Part shown: positions 54,705-64,000 of the stretch, piece after piece | Layout: each line of letters opens with the position of its first letter | Numbering within the stretch: position 1 is the first letter of the stretch | DNA from: Phlyctochytrium arcticum | Lineage: Eukaryota > Chytridiomycota > Chytridiomycetes > Chytridiales > Chytridiaceae | NCBI GenBank assembly: GCA_025602905.1 | Contig: JAHLKI010000001.1 | Span: 2,170,001-2,234,000 of the forward strand | Length of the DNA stretch: 64,000 nucleotides | Reading direction: 5' to 3' | Notes under the pieces: model-generated | The model's input: the letters and a program-made list of their open reading frames with translations, nothing else | Database searches by the model: none | Told to the model about the DNA's origin: nothing | Program-made: the position numbers and the translations under genes

Positions 54705-57700
54705 TCATTCCTGATCATCTATGTAGCTCTTGATCAAGATTTTTTGAGGGCGTGAAAGGTTTGGAAGATGGGACCACATCTGCTCGTTGATGGCTGTGTG
54801 CATTTGGACGAGACAGAGGGTGGCTGACAATCGAGTTTCGCGGTGGGGGCAATTTAAATACTGTAGAAAGGTTTGGGTAACAGTTCAGCTTGACACACTA
54901 CGATGGGGGAGTTTTCAGTACACATTACCATCATCACAATTTGTCCAATTTGATCCAACGTGGTCGGTTGGAGAGTCTCTGCATCTTCCGTCGCAAGCTT
55001 AACCATCAACTTGCCTAGAATCTCCAGGCCAGACTCGGGGGGACTGGGCTCAAACACCACCAGTGGTTTCTTGGAGCCCCAGGCTGTGTACGGCAATTGA
55101 GTGCTGGAGAGATTTCCGCGCCCAAAATCACATGTCTCATCCCATTTGGGTAACAGGGCGAGTAAGGCATCGAGACAGGCTTTGGAGTCTAGCTTCTCGG
55201 TCATTGTGGTGAGAGCTACAGTCGCACTGCCAGCGAGCTGATCTGTGCCGTCGCTCCGAGCCTCGAATAAGGCAAGTAAAAGAGAGGTTTCGTGCCCAGC
55301 AAATGATTGCGGGTGTCGCTCCAGCAGACGCGTCAGAATCAAGATACAAGTATCCTGAGCGTGTCGGCGATCGGTATTTGGTGAACGGGCACCGCTTTTC
55401 TTCTCCAAAGGAAATGTCGCGTTTTTGGCAGCAGCAGCAGCGCTGCGACCCTCTCGCAAGAAATTTAACAAGGTGTCGAGCAGCTCATCAAACCATCTCG
55501 CCCAAAAATCTTCTTCATCGCTGGATTCTTCAATATTCGACTTGTCGGGAAGGTAGTCGCAAATACGGTACAATTTTCGCCAGGTACGTGGTTCAGCTTG
55601 GCGGTCACCGATGGTTCGTATCAAACCCGGAAGGTCGGATTCATGATTTTGGCGTGTACGCTTGGACGGTGTCTGGGGCGTTCCTCCCTGAAACACTATG
55701 ATATGTTTTAAATGGAGTTCGTTAGGATTTACCAGCCGCGCATAGAATGAAAATGAAAAAGGTGCTCCCCTTACCTCTTTCAGATCTTGACTTGAAAATT
55801 TTCTTAACAGGGGTGAGCAGCTCTTCCGCGCTTTGCCTTTTGATTCCAACCATTCCTGCTGATGTTTTGACGGACTGTGGTGATGGAGTGTCATTAACCG
55901 TCTGGTCCAGGTCGTGGCCGTCATCAGAATCTCCAGCGGACCTAGCCAACATGCCTCGCGCAGAGCGATTGCCAACATCGTGAGCCTCGAATGCAGTAGA
56001 TTTTATTGGGGAGTTGAAGTGATGTGCGAGTTGAGGGTCCATTGGTGCTGAGAGCGACGCAGTTGGCGCATGAGCTGTCATCACGCTCGCTTGGATGCAA
56101 CTCATGTCAGCCATGCCATACGGCATTGTTTCCTAAACCAGTGTTTACTCAAGAGCCCCATATATGATACACAACCCCTTCAGAAAAGCTTACCTCCATC
56201 AAATCGGGAATTCCATTTTGCAACATGAGTGAAGTATCAAACGTCATGTCCGTCATATCTAGCATAGTCCCGCCCTCGCCAGCGTCGATTCGACTAATGT
56301 CCTCTACCTGGATTCGATCGGTCTGTAAGCTTGTGGCTGGTGGGGTGCGCTCGCCCTCTAGGGGTCCTTGGAGTGCTTCTGCAACTAGGTCTTTGGTCTC
56401 ATGATCACAAGTCTCCAAAAGTTGCTCGAAGAAGCGCTGATCCAACTCATTGATAAAACTCAGCAACTGAAGGGCTCGTAGATTTGGAGAGCTGGGACCG
56501 AACCGCGATACAAGAACATGAAAGCAAAATCTTTTGGCGTCCGGATTTTCAAAGTACTCCATGAGTCTGTCGCGTTCATCATTAAACAACTGGGCGATCC
56601 AATCCACCAGCATATTTACAGCATGCGAGGAATTCTCTTTTGACAAATGTTCCATCAAGAGTGCAACTAGCGTGCCGGGCGTCACGGTCGTGTTGGCGAA
56701 GTTCCGTAAGTGCGCTACGGATTCAGGCTGTGTTTGTTCGAATCGGATTATTAGGTACCGCACGACTTGCGCAACTTGCTGTTCGTCTATTATTCTACAC
56801 TCCACCAGAGTTTCCATATTACGGGTGACCGAAACAACGTTGTCCGAAGAATACTGCAGGAGCACATCATAGATGGCATCTGATAGACTTCTGAGAATCT
56901 GTCCACTAAACATGGCAGCCATTTCCGGCTGTTCACGTAAACTCTGACAAAACAATTCCAAGTTGTGAATCTTTTCCTCGACATCGCCTTCCCGAAGCGA
57001 GAGCAGAAACAGTCCAATCGGGCTGCTGTCCACCTCTTGCTGAGGCGTTGTTTCCCGCACAGTATCATGGTCCATTACAACTTGAGCCGCAACGGTAGAT
57101 TGTGTTTCCTTCGATTCCACTTCCTTCATGGGGACTACAAATTGGTCATTAAGTGCTGCTGGCGGGGGAGTTGGTGGTGCAAAGATTTCAATTTCAATCG
57201 ATCTCTCGGCTTCCAAGGAGGCCTGCGCTACTTTTGCCGCAGCCGCTTTCTTCAAGAATGCTGCTCGAGCGGCCGCTAATGTCACTTTGCTTTTCTTCTC
57301 TTCGCTGACCTTCTCCCGAGAAATAGCTTTTCGCGTAGCCACATCCAGTTGAGTAAACAGATGAGCCCCTCGCTCGGGCCACAACCTTTGGAAAACGGCG
57401 AATGCTTCACGGCATATTTGACGCACAGGACCATGCGCATCCTGCAGGCCCTTCTTCAAAGCCTTTTCCAGAACGTCTAGTCCGCCGGCACGGTCAAGAG
57501 AATGTCGTTTTGATTCCACGCTGGCCATTAATTCTAACGTCTGCTTGATGAAAGAAGCAGATGCTGCTCGAGAGTTGATACTTTTGTCGCTCATAGTGGT
57601 GTGAAAGAGTTGGAGATACTTTAGATGAAATGGACAATGATTCAGGATCATCTGTATCGCTTCGATACTGGCAGTAGCAATGAGCTTTTTGGCCATTCCA

Positions 57701-59283
57701 GTAAGCTTCATCAAATTTGTCATGAAAGCGTCAGCCAAAGGATCCAAGGCAACACCAAGTATTTCAGCCATAACCTCCACAGTTTTGCAGGTTGTCAGGA
57801 CAAGTGTGGTCCGTAAGCTATGCATCTAGAGACATCTTTTGATTTAGCGAAAGGTAACAAAAATGATGTGTGGAATGTGCTGGGAACCCTTACAGTTTTC
57901 GTTACGGCATCAGAGCATCCGCGCAAGAGATGTATGAATCCTTCGTATTGTCGCGCATTGCCTCGACAAATCCCGCGTAGCCGTAGCAGCGCGTTATCCC
58001 GCGACTTCCAATTTTCTTCCGTTTCTTTGCCCTCAAATAGGGCAATAAAGCGAGAGATCTCGTGCTCCAACTCGCGCGAGCTGTCAACCTTGAGAATAAT
58101 TAAAACTCTGCTTAGCATGGGGTGACTGCGGGGAATGTACCTTTACTACTAGTGTTTCCTCACTGTCACTTGCTTGTGGAGCACTCACTGTCCCCGTTGA
58201 GGGTCGGGTGCTGGAATCTGCCGTTGTCCCATGAGAAGACGGTGGGTCACTGCATTCAGACAATGAGTTGGTTGATTCTTCAAGAACATTCTCATCCGGT
58301 CTGTGTATAAATTCTGCCACCAGCTGGTCAACTATTGACTGCCGAATCTTGTTTTTGATCAGTTCCCTCCGAATGTCTTGTCGCACAAGCTTGCTCGCGG
58401 TATGACTTGGAATACGACGTTTAGAATTCAGTCAACTCTGCTTTAATAAAATCTGCCACATACTTGTGTATTTTGATTAAAGCGTCTTTACTGCCGTTCC
58501 GCACACCCTCATTGGAGTCTTCCAGGAGCTTAATAATAGTGGGAATGAACTGTCGAACGGCATAGGCTGGAATTTCCATTACGCAGTGAGCTATGCACAA
58601 CATACTCTATATCGGCATAAGCTTGGCATCGCATATATACCTTCAAATTGGCATACCTGCTCTCGTCCCCTTGTAGTCTTGTGGCCTAATCCATTATTCT
58701 TAATTTCACGATCCATGAAGTTAAGCATTTGCTGGAAGGCATTGGTCTCTTTTGCGGAACTTGTGGTAACGCCCCGGTGAATGGTGCGGTACAGGTCCAG
58801 TATGACAAATTGCGCCTGCTCCCGAACCTTTTCTTTGCCATCCGCAAACTTGTCGATAATCGCTGATACAGTAAATACCGTGAGCGTCTTAAGTAGGGGA
58901 ATCGCAGACTTTGCTGGAGAAGACGCGACTTTTGCCAGTAGTATTGAGATGAAAGAGAGTGTTTGTTGACAGAGTTTCAATTGAGGTGTCCTTATGCCCT
59001 TGACGGTCGCCTCGAGTAAATCCTCATAATCCGCCGCCTATTAATCATTCGCAACGAGTGTTTAGCATTGATATCGTTGAGTTCGGCAGAATAATTTTTC
59101 GGGGACCTCTATTGATGCAAAATTTATTGAGTCTATCGCATTCGAGACTTGTTCCAATGTTTCCAGCTTTCGTTCGACATCTGCCAAACAGGAAGCTCCG
59201 TAAGTTGCTTGTCTTGGAGATCTTGACTGGGACCACCTACTTGATGAATTACTAGCTTCCACAAATCTAGTTATGTCTTCCAT
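54705..59283 (-). CDS. CLASP/Stu1-family microtubule-binding protein
   Basis: It starts MEDITRFVEASNSS, followed by a first TOG domain (LADVERKLETLEQV, INFASIE-AADYEDLLEATV, FADGKEKVREQAQFVILDLY). A second TOG (CLASP_N) begins LFEGKETEENWKSRDNALLR and continues LHSLRTTLVLTTCKTVEVMAE and FIKQTLELMASVESKRHS. A Lys/Ala-rich linker and a C-terminal TOG-like domain (HAQDTCILILTRLLERHP) follow. A last exon after the intron 54861-54928 supplies the usual ending (LSATLCLVQMHTAINEQMW, IKSYIDDQE). CLASPs rescue and stabilise microtubules at the spindle and cortex. At least eight introns. An upstream 30-codon ORF (59350-59442) precedes the start. Confidence 0.87.
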
Positions 59284-60973
59284 ATCGTCTGCTCACTGTT
59301 TGCTGATATTTGTTATTGTTGGAACACTTAACTGTCGGAGACTTGGAATTTACATTTCTTCCTGCATTTCTTCACGCGTTTGTTTTGACTGTCCAATCTC
59401 CTGGACGTGGACGCGCTGTGGACGCGCGAACTCTGTCGCCATCTCCGCAGCGATCTCAAGGACAAACGACTAATTCAACGCTCCCCCGAACGTCAACACC
59501 GAGAGCTCCATCTGGAGGATTCACCTTAACGTTGTTGTTGGTTCATGACTTGGTTCAAAGAACGGTATTTTACACTTTGACAGCGGAAGGCAGGTTAATC
59601 TCGGGTACACCACGATCCAATCCAGGCGGCAAATAGAGAAGCTCAGCTCTAGTCACTGAGTATGATGCTCACCAGTGTCTCTGATATGGACCGTAGGTTC
59701 TCTGTGTCCCAGTATGTGCCTATTTTCTGGGAGATCTTGGCACATCGAAGTATTCAATTCGCGCGCATCCTAATCGATGCCTTTTCGGCGTATGAGACGG
59801 ACTGGGTATGGGTTTGGTGGATTGAACTATCACCATCTCAGTGGCCCAAAGGTTTATGCCGTCTTCAGCCGAAGCTATTTACACGACGACGCTCGTTTGT
59901 ACCGTCTACTCATGCTCACACTATTTACAACATTCCTCCGGACTCATAAACAGAGCTTATGAAACAGTGATTTTTTCGGAGTTTAGATAGATTTCTTGAC
60001 CGGAAAGTGTCATCGGAAAATCCTCGAAACGACATTGGGCATAGGAATCGTCTCACTGTCTCAGTCCCACTCGTTGCGGGCCAAGTTGTACACACTGTGA
60101 CAGGTGGACATGTCGCTGGCCGGTATCGCGGGATGAGCAGCTCTATGCTTGTGTGCTACTCGAGTACCTGGTATGTACTCGAGTACGTACTCGAGTATGT
60201 TTGCCTTTCGTGGAGTTTTGAACACGATGTGTCTTCACCCTTCTTTTCTCATGGAGATGCATGCGTTAATTGATGCATGTGTAAACATCGTTCACGATTC
60301 AGTTCACGATTTGCAAATCGCTCGGTGCGCCAGGAGAGCCTGGACAGGATTACAATTATTGCATCGCCGCCCGTCCTCGTCTCGATCGTTTTCCACGCAT
60401 TCGCTCCTTAGCGGCTCCTTACTCGAGTAGCGTCTCCCGGAGTCCCAGAGGTCCCAAGCTTCCCAAGCTTCAATACTTTCAGAATGCCTATAGTCAATGC
60501 TGGATGGATCTCAGGATTCTCATCAGCGCGTCTGCGAATCGCGAAAGTGGCACAGTTCTACTCATCAATCTGCTGACGTAAGCCAATTCAGACAATTCTC
60601 CGAGATGGTAGAACGTTGGGAATGTCAGCGCACCGAATTTCGTCCCGGCCTATGCTAAATGGTGGCCTCCGATGGGGAACGGCGAAGAGTTTGACCTCGG
60701 GGAATAGCGTAGGCGTATGCTGTAGGGTGGTCTGACTGCTTCGTCTTGAACATAGGAGCGCGAGCGCGATTCATTTTCTATTTTAGTATTTTTGGGATAC
60801 CCAACGCGTAAGCCAGGGCCAAGCGAGTCGCGTCGTTCTTAGAGCACTTCCTACTTGTCCTGTTGGGAACAAGAGATTGTCAGGTCTGGATAAAATCCGT
60901 TCGATGATGGAGGCAGTCGTGGAAGGGAGGGTTTCGTTCACATTCGGTCCCGCTTTTCAGGTCGAGGTTAGAT
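59284..60973. repeat. divergent intergenic with TACTCGAGTA palindromes
   Basis: This region separates CLASP (-) from the Whi5-like gene (+). It holds four exact TACTCGAGTA palindromes at 60157-60166, 60176-60185, 60188-60197 and 60420-60429, the same motif as in the 4.3-4.7 kb cluster. Open frames at 59310-59636 and 59660-59960 have mildly protein-like composition but no recognised domain or clear start. Confidence 0.5.
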
Positions 60974-62518
60974 TTGTATTTCAGTCCATTGCGAGCAGGA
61001 CGCGTACTTACATGTGACGTCCAGTGCAATCTGATAAAACCAAGTGGTTCTCACCAATTATCCTCCCCAAACACAAACCCAGCGCCCAGTCGCAAGTCGT
61101 CCGTCATCGCATCTCACCTCAAAGATGCCAAAACGACGACGCGGAGATCCCAACTCCCATCAAACATCACTGTCCAGTCAACCAGCAACAAGAATGCCAA
61201 GCAGGAAGTTAAAGCGTTGCGGGGTCAATCCCTCCTTAGGTTCTGTGCGACCTCGATGGTATGCAACCATCCAGTGGGACGGGAAAGCAAGCGCCCACGG
61301 GTGATTTCCGAAAAGCTCAGTCTCAAGATGCCTTTGCCGTCACCTAAAAAGGACGACATCGTGCCTATAGGAAACGGAATTCCAATGGCCTTCAAAAAGA
61401 GTAAGCTACGAGCTCATCGGCCATCGAAGCAGGCAAACACAACGACCTCATCCCCCGGAACCATGGGTACCGACCCTTCAGTTGGACATCGGGAAGGATC
61501 TCAAAGTAACTCCAATACCCCGAGTTGTCACAGCTCAGAGTCGCTTGGTGCCAAAGAGACATCTTCAGTTGCAAGCACGGACACGGGGGAACGCCCTCCT
61601 CTCAATTTGAGAGATAAAAGGGCCACAGAGCGAGTGCTACGAAAAGCACCCTACCAGAAGGTTAGTATACGGCGGCATAGATTGCACTCAGACCCAGCCT
61701 AAGTCTTCACGGATGTAGCATCTCAACCAGCTTGGAGCAACCCTCAAGTATGCGTTATTTAAAATCCAAAACGGGTGGGAGGACAAACCTTTGGACGAAG
61801 TAAAACAGTGTTATGCCCAGCGCAACCCGTCAAGGCCTGGAACATCCGTTTCATTTCATGTTGAGAATGGGCGGGCCTGCATAGGTATTACTCATACAGG
61901 ATCCCTGGGTGGGCCATCAGACTAATACATGTTATAGTCGGAAACCCCACTCCCAAGCATATGTACCGCCCCTTGGCTAAGATAAAAGGGGATGAGTTAT
62001 TTTTGCAGCGAGAAGGACGGCGCTCCAGCGATCAAGACATGGCCGAGGCTGCATTGGCCCTTCAGTTTCTCAGTGGTGGTGGCAGTTTGCCGCCATCAAG
62101 TCTGCCATCAAGCGGGACAGTCGCAAATACTGCCGGTACATCCCGTCGTGCGGACGGTTCATCCCGAAAGAGGCCCTCCGAGGATACAGTGACACCACAG
62201 CCCCCTCGAAAGATCCGACGTAACAACATTGGTGTTCTGACACCCACACCTACCCCAACTGCAAAAACAACCCCACAATCGACCAAATTCACAAAGTACG
62301 TTGCGTGTGCGCAGCAGCCCAGTACACCACAATCCTGCTCTGGCATGAGTACTGCAATCGGCAACATCAAGCATACCTGTTTCTCATACTACTCAGTGTC
62401 CCCAAGCTGTCGAGCGCTCACACATGAACCGTTTTACGCCCCGCCGCTTCCGTACGCGTATACCATTCCCTCATTGTGTCAACCATCTCCTGTAATTAAG
62501 AGCACGCTGCCAGAATAA
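60974..62518 (+). CDS. Whi5-like cell-cycle inhibitor, 5' end uncertain
   Basis: The protein is mostly disordered, basic and Ser/Thr/Pro-rich with many possible CDK sites (PSPKK, TPQPPRKIRR). Its one ordered piece, joined across an intron after KAPYQK, is HLNQLGATLKYALFKIQNGW followed by EDKPLDEVKQCY. This resembles the short helical Whi5/GTB motif by which fungal Whi5 proteins bind SBF and block G1/S. The next intron leads to VGNPTPKHMYRPLAK and MAEAALALQFLSGG. The first coding exon was not found: the frame lacks an ATG upstream of 61257. Whi5-type proteins are known in fungi including chytrids; the assignment rests on the motif alone. Confidence 0.5.
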
Positions 62519-62727
62519 ATGGCTGCCCGGCGTAACGGGCTTCGCTATTTATGTTAAAGTTTCATTTTAGACGCTGAAGACTCATCTATTTAAAACCCTT
62601 TATACCTTCTCAAAATAATGCTACAAAGAATAATCGTGTGCACCGGAGATTCTTACTTACACATGACTTTATGACTTATTGATAGAGAATGAGGTAAATG
62701 TAGTGCTTAGATGGAACGAAAACTATA

Positions 62728-63972
62728 TTACAACTTTGAGTACCCCGCGACACTGATCGTTGCTCCGCCGTCAATAGGTATGATGGCGCCAGTGATGTGA
62801 GCGGAGGCTTTACTGCACAAGAACAAAGCCAAACCAGCCATATCCTCTGAGCAACCGATTCGACCTATCGCACGTGTCAACACAGGTCATCTAGTTGGAG
62901 TGGGAACATCATCTTACCTAGAGGTTGCATCTTTTCCATGATATTACGTCCGTGTTCAATACCGAAACGCGTCATTCGAGACGGGAAAACACCTGGTGCA
63001 ATGGCATTGACGAGGATCTTGCGTCTATTACAACACCTTAGCTAGTCACTTGCAGCTTACAAAGATGTTAGCATACCGAGCCAGAGGGAGGGCTAATACC
63101 CGCGTCAAATGGTTGACCGCGGCCTTTGACGTTGCGTCTATTGCTAAGGGTCAGTATTGACGCGTTAGTGGCCAAATAAACTCAGAACGTACAAGACCAA
63201 GTTCCATTCCCGGGACCTGACAGAGCATCTTCTGCTGTACCCGCCGTGCCTGCTACGGAGCTATGGGGCCGTCTAAGGTTCTGCTCTGCTGTATGACTCG
63301 TCAATCAGGACTTGCCTAATGTTAATTACCCGGGCTGGGTCTACATTGCCATCAGCAGCTTTCTCGAGCAGGGGTAGGAGACTAAACAATGCTGTTGATC
63401 AAATGACCTGCATGGTAACACTTCTCGCCCAAACTTACGAGGTTGTCATGTAAAATAGACCCTTTACATTCAGAGCCATCAGACGATCCCATCCATTCGC
63501 TTCGTCAAAATTTTCAAGGCTGCTACCCCAGGACATGCCGGCGTTGTTCACCAGAATGTGTAGTTTTTGCTCGCGATCAGAGATTTGCTTGGCGAGTGCC
63601 TCAGCCTGTGCACGCGTTCCCAGGTCGGCCTGAAGAGGAATGCACTGCCCAGGTCCCATCGCTGTGAGCTCCTTGGCAGTTTCTTCAACTACCTCCTTCT
63701 TTCTCGAAGCGATATATACTGGCATGACGTTTCATCAGCAGAGAGCGATGGAAAGATTGAAACAAAGAACAAAAGGAGACCTACCTTTTGCTCCATTTTG
63801 AACTAATGATGCAGCAATCACTTTTCGTCCTGTCAGTATATGTCTTTGGACGGTTCACAAGTCCGACGGTAAACTTACTCTTGCCGATCCCGGTTCCACC
63901 CCCGGTAACTAGAGCAATCTTGCCCTGTACATTGAACAGATTTTTTGGCGAGAAGTCGGGAATGCCAGACAT
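62728..63972 (-). CDS. short-chain dehydrogenase (RhlG-like)
   Basis: It starts MSGIPDFSPKNLFNVQGKIA with VTGGGTGIGK as cofactor loop. Then come VYIASRKKEVVEETAKEL, LHILVNNAGMSWG, VINI-SSVAGTAGTAEDAL (catalytic Ser) and GTWS-YATSKAAVNHLTRVL (Tyr and Lys), ending HITGAIIPIDGGATISVAGY. Joining these needs about eight introns; the one at 63261-63315 begins with GC, not GT, and restores VINISSVAG exactly. The Tyr codon is split by the following intron (T|AC). Relatives are annotated as RhlG-type 3-oxoacyl reductases in fungi; the true substrate is unknown. The gene ends with only 28 bases left in the window upstream of its start. Confidence 0.85.
63261..63315 (-). other. GC-AG intron
   Basis: The donor reads ATTAG|GCAAGT and the acceptor CCCATAG|CTCC. 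AG|GCAAGT is the known consensus for the rare GC donor class. Splicing there yields VINISSVAG, the conserved SDR strand and catalytic Ser, which no GT donor in the area provides. Confidence 0.7.
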
Positions 63973-64000
63973 TGTAAGAAAGTTTCTTCAGGAATTTACA

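Noticed and set aside
56735..56760. TTCGAATC string resembling a tRNA T-loop
   Set aside because: It lies inside a CLASP TOG exon and no acceptor stem or anticodon arm can be formed.
59310..59960. Plus-strand open frames with protein-like stretches (for example GPKVYAVFSRSYLHDD)
   Set aside because: No start, splice pattern or recognised domain links them, and they lie in the CLASP upstream region; composition alone is not enough.

Overview
This is nuclear DNA of a fungus, most likely a zoospore-forming early-diverging lineage such as a chytrid (inference). Genes are split by many short GT-AG introns of about 50-70 nt. The proteins have fungal relatives (Afg1, Ppn1, Idh1, Upf2, DUF3533, M14 carboxypeptidase). 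Several genes point to a flagellated, centriole-bearing fungus: a CEP120-type centriole protein, a GABA-B-like class C GPCR, a second 7TM receptor and a decayed Fanzor nuclease. No rRNA, tRNA or CRISPR was recognised.

Layout. 0.5-7 kb: an LRR protein (+), an orphan Asp/His/Arg-rich protein (-) and a Tudor-like chromatin protein (-), with a cluster of TACTCGAGTA palindromes between the last two. 7-8.5 kb is gene-poor and holds a KRI1-like C-terminal fragment. 8.7-18.4 kb is dense metabolism: an endopolyphosphatase-like phosphoesterase (+), NAD-isocitrate dehydrogenase subunit 1 (-), an SDR oxidoreductase (-), a zinc-less MDR quinone reductase (-) and the mitochondrial ATPase Afg1 (+). 18.5-31.9 kb is mostly membrane and secretory: a large membrane protein (-), a DUF4336 protein (-), a class C GPCR with a PH-like tail (-), a secreted carboxypeptidase (+) and a 7TM receptor (-).

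32.5-33.1 kb has a Tc1-like transposase relic; 33.9-37.1 kb encodes CEP120 (+). Immediately downstream, 37.3-38.5 kb carries a frameshifted Fanzor (eukaryotic TnpB-like RNA-guided nuclease) relic (-). This opens a gene-poor, repeat-bearing stretch (37-48.5 kb) with one zinc-finger gene, a 24/27-nt tandem repeat and an in-frame triplicated Trp-Cys motif.

48.5-64 kb is gene-rich again: a DUF3533 membrane protein (+), UPF2 (+), CLASP (-), a Whi5-like protein (+) and an SDR with a GC-AG intron (-).

Gene models were assembled by hand from reading frames and splice consensus, so small exons and starts may be off. The strongest unusual signals are the Fanzor relic, the Trp-Cys repeat ORF, the GPCR-PH fusion, the Whi5-like gene and the TACTCGAGTA palindrome family.
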